Below, piece after piece: positions 1-9,104 of a stretch of 64,000 nucleotides of DNA (position 1 is its first letter; each line of letters begins with the position of its first letter). The DNA lies in NCBI GenBank assembly GCA_018242505.1, contig JAFEBU010000038.1:1-64000 (forward strand). Reading direction: 5' to 3'. This stretch comes from Pseudomonadota bacterium (lineage in GTDB: Bacteria > Pseudomonadota > Alphaproteobacteria > Reyranellales > Reyranellaceae). Under the pieces are notes generated by a model, which did not search any database, had not been told where the DNA came from, and saw only the letters and a program-made list of their open reading frames with translations. The translations under genes were made by a program, and so were the position numbers.

Positions 1-1
1 G

Positions 2-1210
2 CAAGCGCAGGACAAGGCCGGTTCGTCGTCGCCGCCGTCGTGGTGGGATACGTTCTCGATCAGCGGCCACCTCGACGGCGGCATCACCTTCAACACCTAT
101 CCCCAGAACGACGGCCTCAATTTTGGGCAGCTCTTCACCGACAAGACAAACACCCCCCTCCTCAACCAGGCCCTGATCACCGTCCAGCGCCCCATCGACC
201 CCAAGGCCGCCAGCTACGACTTCGGCTTCAAGTTCCAGGCCATGTACGGCTCCGACGCCCGGTACACCCACTTCCTCGGACAGTTCGACGAGTGGATCAA
301 CGACACCAGCCAGCTCGACATCGTCGAGGCCAACCTCCAGGTCCACCTCCCCTGGCTCACCAAAGGCGGCATCGACCTCAAGATCGGCGAATATCCCACC
401 CTCGAGGGCATCGAGGTCATCTCCGCCCCCGACAATCCCCTCTACTCCCACTCCTACATCTTCAACTTCGGCATTCCGCTCAAGCACACCGGCATCATGA
501 CCACCACCCACGTCAACGACTGGCTCGACATCTATGCCGGCTTCGACACAGGCGTGAACACCACCTTCGGCTGCTGCGGCCTCTACACCGGCGACAACAA
601 CACCGGCGTCGCCTTCCATGGCGGCTTCGGCTTCACCCTCCTCGACGGCAACCTCGCCATCCTCGCCACCACACACATCGGCGCCGAGAACCCCAACACC
701 CCCGCCGTCCAGGCCGCCTGCAACTGCGACCCAAACCACGCGCTCCGATACCTCAACGACATCGCCATCACATGGAAAGCCACCGACAAGCTCACCTTCA
801 TGGCTGACCTCAACTACATCCACGACGACGGCTTCAACGCAGACGGCTACGGCGCCGCCCTCTACGCCATGTACCAGATCAACGACCTCTTCAAAGTCGT
901 CGGCCGCGCCGAGATCTGGCGCGACAACGCAGGCTTCTTCGTCGCCGCATTCCCCGGCACCCTCGACTTCGTCAAAACCGAGCATGGCGACCCCTCCGTC
1001 ACAACCATCGCCGGAACCCCCACAACCTACGGATCCTTCACGCTCGGCCTCAACATCACCCCACGCATGCCCGACAACCCCGTCGTCAAGGCCATCATCT
1101 TCCGACCCGAAATCCGCTTCGACACATCCCTCAGCGGAACAACTCCCTATGCCGGCCAAAACAACACTTCCCAGTTCACTATCGCCTCCGACATCATCAT
1201 CAAGTTCTGA
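2..1210 (+). CDS. Outer-membrane beta-barrel porin, BBP2/OmpL-like, 5' truncated
   Basis: The reading frame is open from the window edge, so the start and signal peptide lie outside. The visible 402 residues alternate short polar turns with aromatic-rich strands and end in an aromatic residue (...IIIKF), as outer-membrane barrels do. Motifs such as WWDTFSISGHLDGGITFN and IVEANLQVHLPW, and the late FRPEIRFD strand, resemble the alphaproteobacterial BBP2 (putative beta-barrel porin 2) family. Function would be passive diffusion through the outer membrane; the substrate cannot be read. Codon choice is strongly NNC-biased (CTC, ACC, AAC), more than in its neighbours. It is followed by a 72-bp gap before an unrelated hydroxylase gene. 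Confidence 0.8.
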   Translation, partial: QAQDKAGSSSPPSWWDTFSISGHLDGGITFNTYPQNDGLNFGQLFTDKTNTPLLNQALITVQRPIDPKAASYDFGFKFQAMYGSDARYTHFLGQFDEWINDTSQLDIVEANLQVHLPWLTKGGIDLKIGEYPTLEGIEVISAPDNPLYSHSYIFNFGIPLKHTGIMTTTHVNDWLDIYAGFDTGVNTTFGCCGLYTGDNNTGVAFHGGFGFTLLDGNLAILATTHIGAENPNTPAVQAACNCDPNHALRYLNDIAITWKATDKLTFMADLNYIHDDGFNADGYGAALYAMYQINDLFKVVGRAEIWRDNAGFFVAAFPGTLDFVKTEHGDPSVTTIAGTPTTYGSFTLGLNITPRMPDNPVVKAIIFRPEIRFDTSLSGTTPYAGQNNTSQFTIASDIIIKF

Positions 1211-1282
1211 AACAAACTCGAACATAGGAATGAACGGGGCGGCAGACTTGCCGCCCGGCCGTCTCGCTGCCATGAAACGTCT

Positions 1283-2542
1283 ATGGACGGCGAACGCTTC
1301 GACCTCGCGATCGTGGGAGCAGGCCTGAACGGCAGCGTGCTGGCCCTCGCCGCTGGCGAGACGGGTCTGCGTACTGCGCTGATCGACCGGCTCCCACTGA
1401 CATCGATGACCGAAGCCGGCTTCGATGGCCGCACCACGGCGATTTCCTACACCAGCCAGCGCCTCTTCGAGGCCCTGGGCGTATGGGCCGAGATTGCCGA
1501 TCTTGCCGAGCCGATCCTCGACATCCGCATCTCCGATGCAGCCCATGACGGCCGGGCCAGCCCCTTCTTCCTCCACTTCGACCATCGCGAGGCGAATGCC
1601 GGCGATCCGCCTGCGGCGGCAATGGGTTGGATCGTCGAGAACCGCTTCTTGCGCGGCGCTCTGCTGCGGCGCCTTGCCGCCTGTCCGTCAGTTGAGCGGA
1701 TCGCACCCGACGAGGTGCTCGAGACGACGCGCACACCCGACAAGGCCGAGTTGAGGCTCCAGAGCGGCCGTCAACTGGTTGCGCGGCTGGTCGCGTCGGC
1801 GGAGGGTCGCCAGGGCACGATGCGCCAGGAAGCGGGCATCGGCGCACGCGCATGGTCCTACAACCAGATCGCGATCGTCCTCGTCGCGCGCCATGAGCGG
1901 CCGCACCGCGGCGTCGCCCAGGAGAAGTTCCTGCCCGGCGGTCCCTTCGCCATCCTGCCGATGCGCGACAGCGAGGCTGGCGAGCATCGCTCGTCGATCG
2001 TCTGGACCGAGCGCGCGAGCATCGCCAAGCGGCTGCTGGAGCTTGACGGTCCGCGCTTCCAGGCCGAGTTCGTACGCCGCTTCGGCGATTTCCTGGGCGA
2101 GGTCGATACGACGGGGCCGCGCTGGTCGTACCCGCTCCAGCTCGTGCATGCCGAGCGCTATGTCGAGAAACGTCTGGTGCTGGTCGGCGATGCCGCACAC
2201 GGCCTGCATCCGATCGCGGGCCAAGGCTACAATCTCGGCGTACGCGACATCGCGGCGCTGGTCGAGGTCCTGGTCGACGCCAAGCGCCTCGGCCTGGATA
2301 TCGGCGCCGCCGATACGCTGGAGCGTTATGCGCAGTGGCGGCGGGCCGACAATTTCACCATGGTGGCGGCCACCGATCTTTTGAACCGCCTCTTCTCCAA
2401 CGACATCAAGCCGCTCCGGCTCGCGCGCGACCTCGGCCTCGCCGCCGTCAATCGCACGCCGCCGCTGCGCCGCTTTTTCCTGCGCCATGCCATGGGCCTG
2501 GTCGGCGACCTGCCCAAGCTGATCCGCGGCGAGAGACCATAG
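1283..2542 (+). CDS. UbiH/UbiF/COQ6-family FAD-dependent hydroxylase
   Basis: A 419-residue flavoprotein monooxygenase. The N-terminal dinucleotide fold shows the GxGxxG pattern (AIVGAGLNGSVLALA, residues about 8-22). The second FAD motif is LVGDAAHGLHPIAGQGYNLG (about 300-319), whose HPIAGQGxN form is diagnostic for ubiquinone-ring hydroxylases rather than phenol hydroxylases. By family it would hydroxylate a polyprenylated ring in ubiquinone synthesis, at the inner membrane. Which ring position (UbiH, UbiI, UbiL or UbiM type) cannot be told from sequence alone. The ATG at 1283 is chosen because the FAD motif starts a few residues later; an out-of-frame ATG lies just upstream. No other ubi gene is in the window. 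Confidence 0.88.
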   Translation: MDGERFDLAIVGAGLNGSVLALAAGETGLRTALIDRLPLTSMTEAGFDGRTTAISYTSQRLFEALGVWAEIADLAEPILDIRISDAAHDGRASPFFLHFDHREANAGDPPAAAMGWIVENRFLRGALLRRLAACPSVERIAPDEVLETTRTPDKAELRLQSGRQLVARLVASAEGRQGTMRQEAGIGARAWSYNQIAIVLVARHERPHRGVAQEKFLPGGPFAILPMRDSEAGEHRSSIVWTERASIAKRLLELDGPRFQAEFVRRFGDFLGEVDTTGPRWSYPLQLVHAERYVEKRLVLVGDAAHGLHPIAGQGYNLGVRDIAALVEVLVDAKRLGLDIGAADTLERYAQWRRADNFTMVAATDLLNRLFSNDIKPLRLARDLGLAAVNRTPPLRRFFLRHAMGLVGDLPKLIRGERP

Positions 2543-2651
2543 AAATAGAGACCATAGAAATACTCGGGTCCCGACCGGGCGCAGTCTCGCACCGGAGTTG
2601 CACGCCTCCGCCGAAGCTCCTATCTCAGAGGCCAAATTCGAGGATCCCCCA

Positions 2652-3629
2652 ATGGCCATGTCTCAGTCATCGGCGCAAGTGCCCGTAACGGTGCTGACCG
2701 GCTATCTCGGTGCCGGCAAGACCACACTGCTCAACCGTATCCTGAGCGAGCAGCACGGCAAGAAGTACGCCGTGATCGTGAACGAGTTCGGCGAGCTCGG
2801 CGTCGACAACGACCTCGTGGTGAACGCCGACGAGGAAGTGTTCGAGATGAACAACGGCTGCATCTGTTGCACCGTGCGCGGTGACCTGATCCGGATCATC
2901 GAAGGGCTGATGAAGCGCAAGGACAAGTTCGACGGCATCCTGGTCGAGACGACCGGCCTTGCCGACCCCGGCCCCGTAGCGCAGACCTTTTTCACCGATG
3001 AAGACGTGAAGGCGAAGACCCGGCTCGATGCCATCGTCACCGTGGTCGATGCCAAGCACTTCCTGAGCCAGCTCGAGCAGGGTGACGAAGCCGAGGAACA
3101 GGTTGCCTTCGCCGATGTTGTCCTTTTGAACAAGACCGATCTCGTGAGCGCCGACGAGCTTAAGAAGGTCGAAGACAAGATCAGGGCGATCAACCCCTAT
3201 GCCCGCATCCACAAGACCGAGAAGAGCAAGGTCGAGCTCGAGGCCATCCTCGACAAGGGCGCCTTCGATCTGAAGCGCATCCTGGAGTTCGAGCCCGACT
3301 TCCTCGAGCACGGCCACGACCACGATCACGAGGAGGACGTGAAGAGCCTGAGCTTCACCGCCGATCGCCCGATCGACCCCGACAAGTTCCAGAAGTGGAT
3401 GGGTGCGCTGCTGCAGATCAAGGGGCCGGACATCTTCCGCAGCAAGGGCATCCTCGCGATCGACGGTGCCCCCAGGCGTTACGTCTTTCAGGGTGTGCAC
3501 ATGATGATGGATGCCGACTGGGGCCAGCCCTGGAAGGCGGGCGAGACGCGCGCGAGCAAACTCGTCTTCATCGGCCGTAACCTCGACGGCGAGAACCTGA
3601 AGCGCAGCTTCCAGGACTGTCTGAAATAA
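2652..3629 (+). CDS. CobW/COG0523-family metal-binding GTPase
   Basis: 325 residues from the ATG at 2652, preferred over an in-frame ATG at 2598 because GAGG sits about 10 bases before it. Walker A is GYLGAGKTTLLN, and the switch region carries GCICC, the CxCC metal site of the G3E GTPases. NKTD gives guanine specificity. A histidine/acid loop (HGHDHDHEED) lies between the GTPase and the C-terminal CobW domain. The family hands zinc or cobalt to client proteins in the cytoplasm. The gene is followed 15 bp later by a WD40 protein, a recurring pairing that suggests a metallochaperone unit. No Zur-like box was noticed upstream, so zinc is inferred. Confidence 0.9.
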   Translation: MAMSQSSAQVPVTVLTGYLGAGKTTLLNRILSEQHGKKYAVIVNEFGELGVDNDLVVNADEEVFEMNNGCICCTVRGDLIRIIEGLMKRKDKFDGILVETTGLADPGPVAQTFFTDEDVKAKTRLDAIVTVVDAKHFLSQLEQGDEAEEQVAFADVVLLNKTDLVSADELKKVEDKIRAINPYARIHKTEKSKVELEAILDKGAFDLKRILEFEPDFLEHGHDHDHEEDVKSLSFTADRPIDPDKFQKWMGALLQIKGPDIFRSKGILAIDGAPRRYVFQGVHMMMDADWGQPWKAGETRASKLVFIGRNLDGENLKRSFQDCLK

Positions 3630-3644
3630 GCCGAACGTCGAATC

Positions 3645-4688
3645 GTGAAGCTCGATCTCGCAAATCCCGCGTGGCATACGGCGCTGCCGCCATCGCGCAC
3701 GATCGCGACCGACGCGCCCGTCTCGGCCTGCGCCTTCAGCCGTGACGGTGGCGTGGCGGCGTTCGCCCAGGGCGACGGCCGGATACGCCTCCTGCCTGCC
3801 GACGTCGGCGCTGCAGAGGCGCCCGCCAGCGAACCGGTGCATCGTGGTGCCGTGCTTGCAATGGTCGCCGACCCGGCAGGCGACGGCTTTGTGAGCGGCG
3901 GGGACGACGGCCGGCTGCTGCGGCTCGACGTCGACGGCGCCGTGACCGAACTTGCGAACCAGAAGGGCAAGTGGATCGACCGTATCGCGACGCACCGGGC
4001 GAGTGGCGCTCTCGCCGCTGCCGCCGGAAAGATGGCGTTGGTGTTCAAGGACGGCGAACTGCGCGAGTTCGGGCCGCACCAGAGCACCGTGGCCGACCTC
4101 GATTTCAGCAAGGACGGCAGCCGGATCGCCTGTGCCCACTATGGCGGCGTCACAGTCTGGAGCATCGGCAATGTCACGCTGCCGCCGCGCCGCTTCGCCT
4201 GGGCCGGCAGCCACGTCGCACTGAAGTGGAGCACCGACGGCAAGTTCATCGCCACGGGCACGCAGGAAAACGACATCCATGTCTGGCGCATGGCGCAGGC
4301 AACCGACATGCGGATGCAGGGCTATCCCGCCAAGGTGAGGTCGCTGTCCTGGTCGGCCGACGCGCGCTGGCTCTACACTTCCTCGCAGCCGGTCTTCACC
4401 GCCTGGCCGTTCGCCGGCAAAGGACCGGAGGGCAAGCCGCCCCTGCAATTCGGCGAAGAAGGCGCGAGCCTCCTCACCGTCGTTGCCGCCCATCCTGCCG
4501 CCGAGTTCGTGGCCGGCGGCTACGGTTCAGGCGAGCTGCAGCTCGGCGACATCAAGACCAGGCGCTCGGTTGTCCTGAAGATGGCCGATGGCTCGGCCAT
4601 CACTTGCCTTGCCTGGTCGCCCGACGGATTCTGTCTGGCCGCCGGCAACGACAACGGCGACCTGCTGTTGATCGACCTCAGGCGGTGA
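3645..4688 (+). CDS. WD40-repeat beta-propeller protein paired with CobW GTPase
   Basis: 347 residues from a GTG start. There is no signal peptide, so it is cytoplasmic. The whole protein consists of about seven propeller blades; typical blade ends are visible (DGRIRLL, DGRLLRLDVDG, ITVW-like GGVTVWSIG, NDIHVWRM, GELQLGD, GDLLLIDLRR). Nothing suggests an enzyme. WD40 propellers are scaffolds, and the position directly behind the CobW GTPase with the same strand implies it acts with that protein, perhaps as a docking platform for a metalloprotein client; that role is inference. Its last 11 bases overlap the end of the convergent TetR gene. Confidence 0.82.
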   Translation: MKLDLANPAWHTALPPSRTIATDAPVSACAFSRDGGVAAFAQGDGRIRLLPADVGAAEAPASEPVHRGAVLAMVADPAGDGFVSGGDDGRLLRLDVDGAVTELANQKGKWIDRIATHRASGALAAAAGKMALVFKDGELREFGPHQSTVADLDFSKDGSRIACAHYGGVTVWSIGNVTLPPRRFAWAGSHVALKWSTDGKFIATGTQENDIHVWRMAQATDMRMQGYPAKVRSLSWSADARWLYTSSQPVFTAWPFAGKGPEGKPPLQFGEEGASLLTVVAAHPAAEFVAGGYGSGELQLGDIKTRRSVVLKMADGSAITCLAWSPDGFCLAAGNDNGDLLLIDLRR

Positions 4689-5403
4689 TGCGTCGCACGG
4701 CGCCCGATCGGGCTGTCTTCGTGACAGGTCGCGCACCTTCTCGCTGAGCGAGCCAGTCGCGCTCCCTCCTGAGCAAGGTCCGCGCATGCGAAAGATCGAC
4801 CGACGGATCGAGCATCGCGATCGAGTCGAGCGTGCCGGCCAGTGTCAGCAGGAAACTCTCGATGAGGCGCGAGAGCGCGACGGGCCGACCAAGTTCGAGC
4901 CAGGTCAGCATGGCATGATCGGCGCCTGCGATCCAGGCACGCAGTCCGACCCGAACGACCGGATTGGCGCTGTCTAGCCCCAGTCCGCACGCCTTCGCCT
5001 CGATCGCCTCCCAGCGATCCCGCTCGAAGATCTGCTGCACCTCGGCGTCTGCGCCGATCCCGCCCCGCATCACGCTCACGAAGAACGCCGGATTCTCGGC
5101 AACCGACATGTACTGTGCTTCCATGTCGTCGCCCAGCCCGCCCGAGCCCCCCTGCAGGCGACCGGCGCGGCGCTCGCGCAGCCGCGCAACGATCTCCTCC
5201 ATCGCCGCCAGATAGATGCCGCGTTTGCTGCCGAAATGATGGAACAGCGATCCATGTGCCATGCCGGCCGCATGGGCGATATCGTCGACCTCCACTTCAT
5301 CGTACGGCCGACGGGAAAAAAGTCTCGCCGCAGCGACGAGCAGGCGCCGCCGCGCCTGCGTGGCACGCTCCTGACGCACGCCGATCTTGCCGCTTTCGGT
5401 CAT
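4678..5403 (-). CDS. TetR-family transcriptional regulator
   Basis: 241 residues from the ATG at 5403. The N-terminal helix-turn-helix is clear: RRRLLVAAARLFSRRPYDEV, then DIAHAAGMAHGSLFHHFGSK with the family's xLYxHFxxK-like ending (residues about 14-60). The C-terminal two thirds are helical and would bind a ligand. A longer frame to 5469 exists but would place coding sequence inside the palindrome at 5436-5466, so the shorter start is preferred. It is divergent from the binding-protein/VOC/monooxygenase operon and probably represses it and itself, released by an aromatic-type ligand; ligand identity is inference. Confidence 0.88.
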   Translation of the reverse strand: MTESGKIGVRQERATQARRRLLVAAARLFSRRPYDEVEVDDIAHAAGMAHGSLFHHFGSKRGIYLAAMEEIVARLRERRAGRLQGGSGGLGDDMEAQYMSVAENPAFFVSVMRGGIGADAEVQQIFERDRWEAIEAKACGLGLDSANPVVRVGLRAWIAGADHAMLTWLELGRPVALSRLIESFLLTLAGTLDSIAMLDPSVDLSHARTLLRRERDWLAQREGARPVTKTARSGAVRRITA

Positions 5404-5435
5404 GGTCCGGCAGGCTAGCAAATGTTCGGGCTTTT

Positions 5436-5466
5436 GTCGACTTAAAGTCATTGACTTCAAGTCGAC
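5436..5466. promoter_or_regulatory. Double-palindrome operator between tetR and the catabolic operon
   Basis: A 31-bp near-perfect palindrome (14 of 15 pairs match) made of two nested 11-bp palindromes of the form GACTTNAAGTC, at 5439-5449 and 5453-5463, flanked by GTC and GAC. It lies 33 bp before the regulator's start and 44 bp before the operon's start. The layout suits two TetR dimers bound side by side. The assignment to this regulator rests on position. Confidence 0.8.
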
Positions 5467-5509
5467 CAATCTTCATCTTCGGGTCGAAGAGAGCAACCCG
5501 GAGGAAGCG

Positions 5510-6721
5510 ATGCGACATTGGACTGCGATTGGCCGGCGTGCGGCCGTAGTGGTACTGGCCGCATTGACGACGACCTCCGGCGTCGCGCTGGCCCAGGACA
5601 TCGTAATCGGTCAGACCGCGCCCTATAGCGGTCCGCTCTCCGCCCTCTCGGTCGTCGGCAATACGCACACGGCCTTTTTTACCCGGCTGAACGAGCAGGG
5701 CGGCATCAACGGCCGCAAGATCAAGTTCTTGTCCGTCGACGACGGCTACAGCCCGCCGAAGACCGTCGAGATGACGCGGCAGCTCGTCGAGCGGGACAAT
5801 GCCTTGATCATCTTCTCCAGCCTCGGCACGCCGACCAGCGCGGCCGTGCACAAATATCTCAACACGAAGAAGGTACCGCAGCTTTTCGTCGCCAGCGGCG
5901 CGAGCCAATGGGCCAATCCGGAGGCGTTCCCCTGGACGATGGGCTGGCAGATCTCCTATCCGGCCGAAGCGCGCATCTTCGCAAAATACGTCCTCGACAA
6001 CATCAAGGACGCGAAGATTGCGATCCTTTCGCAGAACGACGATTCCGGCAAGGACATGGTCGCCGGCTTCAAGGAAGGTCTGGGCGAGGCGGCGAGCCGT
6101 CTCATCGTCCGCGCGGTGACCTATGAGGTGACCGACCCGACCGTCGATTCCCAGATCTTCGACCTCAAGGCGACCGGCGCGAACGTCTTCATGAACTTCG
6201 CCACGCCCAAGTTTGCCGCCCAGGCGATCCGGCGGGCCCATGAGGCCGGCTGGCGACCAACACAGTTCGTCAGCAGCGTTTCATCGTCCGTCGCGACGCT
6301 CAAGCCCGCCGGCGCCGAGGCCACCAAGGGCATCATCGTCACGCAGTTCCTCAAGGATCCGGCCGACGCGGCCTGGAAGGACGATCCCGGCGTGCGGGAA
6401 TATCGCGCCTTCCTGGAGAAATATTATCCCAAGGGCAATATCGCCGACGGCTTCGGAACCTTCGCCTACAGCGTGGCGCAGACGTTGGTACAGACGCTGC
6501 GCCAGTGCGACGGCACGATCACGCGTGAACGCATCATGCACGAGGCGGCCAACCTGAAACATCTGAGCCTGCCGCTGCTGCTGCCGGGCATCGAGGTCAA
6601 TACCGGTCCCACCGACTTCAACCCGATCAAGCAGGCGCGTATGGCACGCTTCACCGGCGAGACTTTCGAGCTGTTCGGCGACGTGATCGATGCCAGCATG
6701 ACACGGCCAGCAAAGAAGTAA
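5510..6721 (+). CDS. ABC-type branched-chain-amino-acid-like periplasmic binding protein
   Basis: 403 residues from the ATG at 5510, with GGAGG 6 bases upstream; longer in-frame starts would run through the operator. A signal peptide (residues 1-27, ending GVALAQ) targets it to the periplasm. The mature protein opens with DIVIGQTAPYSGPLSALS and has the LivJ/Peripla_BP_6 fold pattern (NEQGGINGRKIKFLSVDDGYSP). Families of this kind in catabolic operons capture aromatic or other carboxylates. No permease or ATPase genes adjoin, so it is an orphan binding protein that must share a distant transporter. It is first in an operon with a VOC protein and a monooxygenase. Confidence 0.88.
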   Translation: MRHWTAIGRRAAVVVLAALTTTSGVALAQDIVIGQTAPYSGPLSALSVVGNTHTAFFTRLNEQGGINGRKIKFLSVDDGYSPPKTVEMTRQLVERDNALIIFSSLGTPTSAAVHKYLNTKKVPQLFVASGASQWANPEAFPWTMGWQISYPAEARIFAKYVLDNIKDAKIAILSQNDDSGKDMVAGFKEGLGEAASRLIVRAVTYEVTDPTVDSQIFDLKATGANVFMNFATPKFAAQAIRRAHEAGWRPTQFVSSVSSSVATLKPAGAEATKGIIVTQFLKDPADAAWKDDPGVREYRAFLEKYYPKGNIADGFGTFAYSVAQTLVQTLRQCDGTITRERIMHEAANLKHLSLPLLLPGIEVNTGPTDFNPIKQARMARFTGETFELFGDVIDASMTRPAKK

Positions 6722-6737
6722 CGGACCGGAGGAAACA

Positions 6738-7331
6738 ATGACTCCTGACGGCAGCATCCCGACAGCGGAGAACAATCGTCACGCGACGATTCCGCCGACC
6801 AAGCTCGCCCATATCGTGTTGCGAACCTCGGACAAGCGATCCCTGCTCGACTGGTATGTCACGGTGCTGGGCGGCAAGGTCGTCTTCGAGAACGCCTTCA
6901 TCGGCTTCATGACCTATGACGACGAGCACCATCGCGTCGCTGTCATCCAGATGCCGGACCTCAAGAAGCCCGACGGACTGGCGCCAGGTCTGCATCACGT
7001 CGCGTTCACCTATGCCGGGCTTGCCGATCTCCTCGCCACCTTCGCGCGGCTGAAGACGCAGGGAATCATCCCGCGTTACTGCATCAATCACGGCCCGACG
7101 ACCTCGATGTATTATGAGGATCCGGACGGCAACAGGGTCGAGCTGCAGATCGACAACTTTGCCACCATGAAGGAAGCCATCGACTGGGTTCGGACGCCCG
7201 CGTTCGAAGAGAACCCGATCGGCGTCGACTTCGACCCCGATGATCTCCTGACCCGCTTCAAGGCAGGCGAGCCGGAGGCCGAGCTCAAGAAGCGGCCCAA
7301 TATCGGCCCGAGAGGGCTAACCGTGCGCTGA
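6738..7331 (+). CDS. VOC-superfamily protein, extradiol-dioxygenase-like
   Basis: 197 residues, ATG preceded by GGAGG. Two beta-alpha-beta-beta-beta modules are visible: LAHIVLRTSDKRSLLDWYVTVLGGKV (about 23-48) and LHHVAFTYAGLADLLATFARL (about 91-111). Candidate metal ligands are His of LAHIVL, His of LHHVAF and Glu of DGNRVELQ, the usual His-His-Glu set of type I extradiol dioxygenases and glyoxalases. The phrase MYYEDPDGNRVELQ is typical of the single-domain members. It sits 16 bp after the binding protein and 11 bp before the monooxygenase, so ring cleavage after hydroxylation is a reasonable inference, not shown. Confidence 0.85.
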   Translation: MTPDGSIPTAENNRHATIPPTKLAHIVLRTSDKRSLLDWYVTVLGGKVVFENAFIGFMTYDDEHHRVAVIQMPDLKKPDGLAPGLHHVAFTYAGLADLLATFARLKTQGIIPRYCINHGPTTSMYYEDPDGNRVELQIDNFATMKEAIDWVRTPAFEENPIGVDFDPDDLLTRFKAGEPEAELKKRPNIGPRGLTVR

Positions 7332-7342
7332 GCGGTCGCACG

Positions 7343-9058
7343 ATGTCGTCATCGACCGGAGCCGCAAGCGGAGGCCGCGCCCTCTCCGCCACCGTTCTGA
7401 TCGTCGGCGCCGGTCCGGTCGGGCTGTTGACGGCCGTTCTGCTCACCCGCCAAGGCATCGACTGCCTTGTGATCGAGCGGCGATTACCGCGCCAGAGCAG
7501 CGCACCCAAAGCACATGTCGTCAATCCGCGCAGCCTCGAGATCTTCCGGGCCGCGGGGCTCGACGTCGAGGAGATGTACGCCCAGGGCTCGCCGCGCGAT
7601 GCTGCCTATCACGTCTGGTTCCTGCAGACGCTGGTCGGCCGCGAGCTCGGCGTCATCTCCACCGCCGATGCGCGGACGGATGCGCTGACGCCGACCCCGA
7701 TGCTCAATCTTGCCCAGCCGCGGCTCGAAGCCATCCTCGAACGTGAGGCCGCATGCCATCCCGGAGTGGAGATACGGCGCGGCCATGCCTGGACGGCCGG
7801 CCGGACAGTCGGCGGAATCGTCGAATCGTCGATTGCGACGAACGGTGCCTCCTACACTGTCCGGAGCCGGTACCTGATCGCCGCCGACGGCGCCAACAGC
7901 ACCGTGCGCGAGTCCCTCGGTATCGGGATGGACGGCGATCCGGCCGTGCGTGAAAGAGTCACCATCCACTTCGAGGCAGACCTGCGGCCGGTGCTCAAGG
8001 AGCGGCTGGGGTTCCTTTACTGGATCATGGCACCCGACGCGGCCGGTACCTTCATCGCCTACGATCCGGCCTCGACCTGGGTCTACTCGCCGCGCTTCCA
8101 TCCGACGACCTTCGTCCGGTCCGACTATTCGGACGACCACTGTCGGACCCTGATCAGGCGCGCGATCGGCACCGACGACGTGCCACTGCAGATCAGGCAT
8201 GTCGTGTCCTGGACAATGGCCGCCCAAGTCGCGCGCGCCTATCGGAGCGGCAACTGCTTCCTGGTCGGCGACGCCGCCCATCGCTTCCCGCCGACCGGCG
8301 GGCTGGGCCTCAACACGGGGCTGCAGGATGCGCACAACCTCGTCTGGAAGATCGCGGCCGTCGAACGCGGCCGTGCCGCCGGGTCGCTGCTCGACAGCTA
8401 CGAGCAGGAGCGCCGGCCGATCGCCGACATCAACACGCAGCAAAGCCTGCACAATGCTGCCCGCCTCACCCCGCTGTTCACTAATGCGACGGCGGCGCTT
8501 GCGTCAGGCGAGGTCAGTGCCGCCGCCGCGCAACAGATTCGCGACGAGATCGAAGCCAATCGCGACCACTTCACCAGCGCAGGGCTCCAGCTTGGCTTTT
8601 CCTACGGACCGCCCGTCCACGGCCCGGCCGATTCCACCCGCTACGATCCGTCGATCGAGCAGGGCGCCCGCCTGCCGCACGCCTGGCTGCAGAAGGGCGG
8701 CCGGCGCCTCTCGATCCTGGACCTGCTCGACCTCGGGAATTTCACGCTGCTGGCCGGGACGGCGAGCCGAGCCTGGCGCGCCTGGGCCGACGCGAGCAGC
8801 GATCTTCGCCTCGTCTCCCTCGATGACAGCGTCCGATTCGAAGGCGACTGGCCGGGCATGAGCACGATCGCCAGCAGCGGCGCGATCCTGGTAAGGCCCG
8901 ACGGCCATATCGCAGCCGTGGTCCGCGACGATAGCGCCGCCTCGCAGCAACTGCTGTCCCGCACGCTGAGGAGCTACCTGACCCGTATCCCCGGCGAGAT
9001 GACGCCCTCGAACTCCCTCTCGGGAGAAGGGACCGCAAGACCAGAACCTGGGCGCTGA
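7343..9058 (+). CDS. FAD-dependent aromatic monooxygenase (PheA/TfdB/MhpA type)
   Basis: 571 residues. The Rossmann motif VLIVGAGPVGLLTAVLLTRQ is at about 15-34, and the second FAD motif FLVGDAAHRFPPTGGLGLNT at about 305-324, where FPPxGGxGxN is characteristic of class A phenol and aromatic-acid hydroxylases. The C-terminal 180 residues form the thioredoxin-like domain of the longer members of this group (about 530-600 residues). It would use NAD(P)H and O2 to hydroxylate an aromatic ring in the cytoplasm. Position behind the VOC protein supports a hydroxylation then cleavage order. The exact substrate is unknown. Confidence 0.88.
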   Translation: MSSSTGAASGGRALSATVLIVGAGPVGLLTAVLLTRQGIDCLVIERRLPRQSSAPKAHVVNPRSLEIFRAAGLDVEEMYAQGSPRDAAYHVWFLQTLVGRELGVISTADARTDALTPTPMLNLAQPRLEAILEREAACHPGVEIRRGHAWTAGRTVGGIVESSIATNGASYTVRSRYLIAADGANSTVRESLGIGMDGDPAVRERVTIHFEADLRPVLKERLGFLYWIMAPDAAGTFIAYDPASTWVYSPRFHPTTFVRSDYSDDHCRTLIRRAIGTDDVPLQIRHVVSWTMAAQVARAYRSGNCFLVGDAAHRFPPTGGLGLNTGLQDAHNLVWKIAAVERGRAAGSLLDSYEQERRPIADINTQQSLHNAARLTPLFTNATAALASGEVSAAAAQQIRDEIEANRDHFTSAGLQLGFSYGPPVHGPADSTRYDPSIEQGARLPHAWLQKGGRRLSILDLLDLGNFTLLAGTASRAWRAWADASSDLRLVSLDDSVRFEGDWPGMSTIASSGAILVRPDGHIAAVVRDDSAASQQLLSRTLRSYLTRIPGEMTPSNSLSGEGTARPEPGR

Positions 9059-9104
9059 GAAAAAAGGAGAGCAGGCCGGCGCCCAACGGCTCACCGAACT
9101 TGCC

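Noticed and set aside
2667-4493. 608-codon minus-strand frame opposite CobW and WD40
   Set aside because: Antisense shadow; both plus-strand genes have clear motifs and this frame has none.
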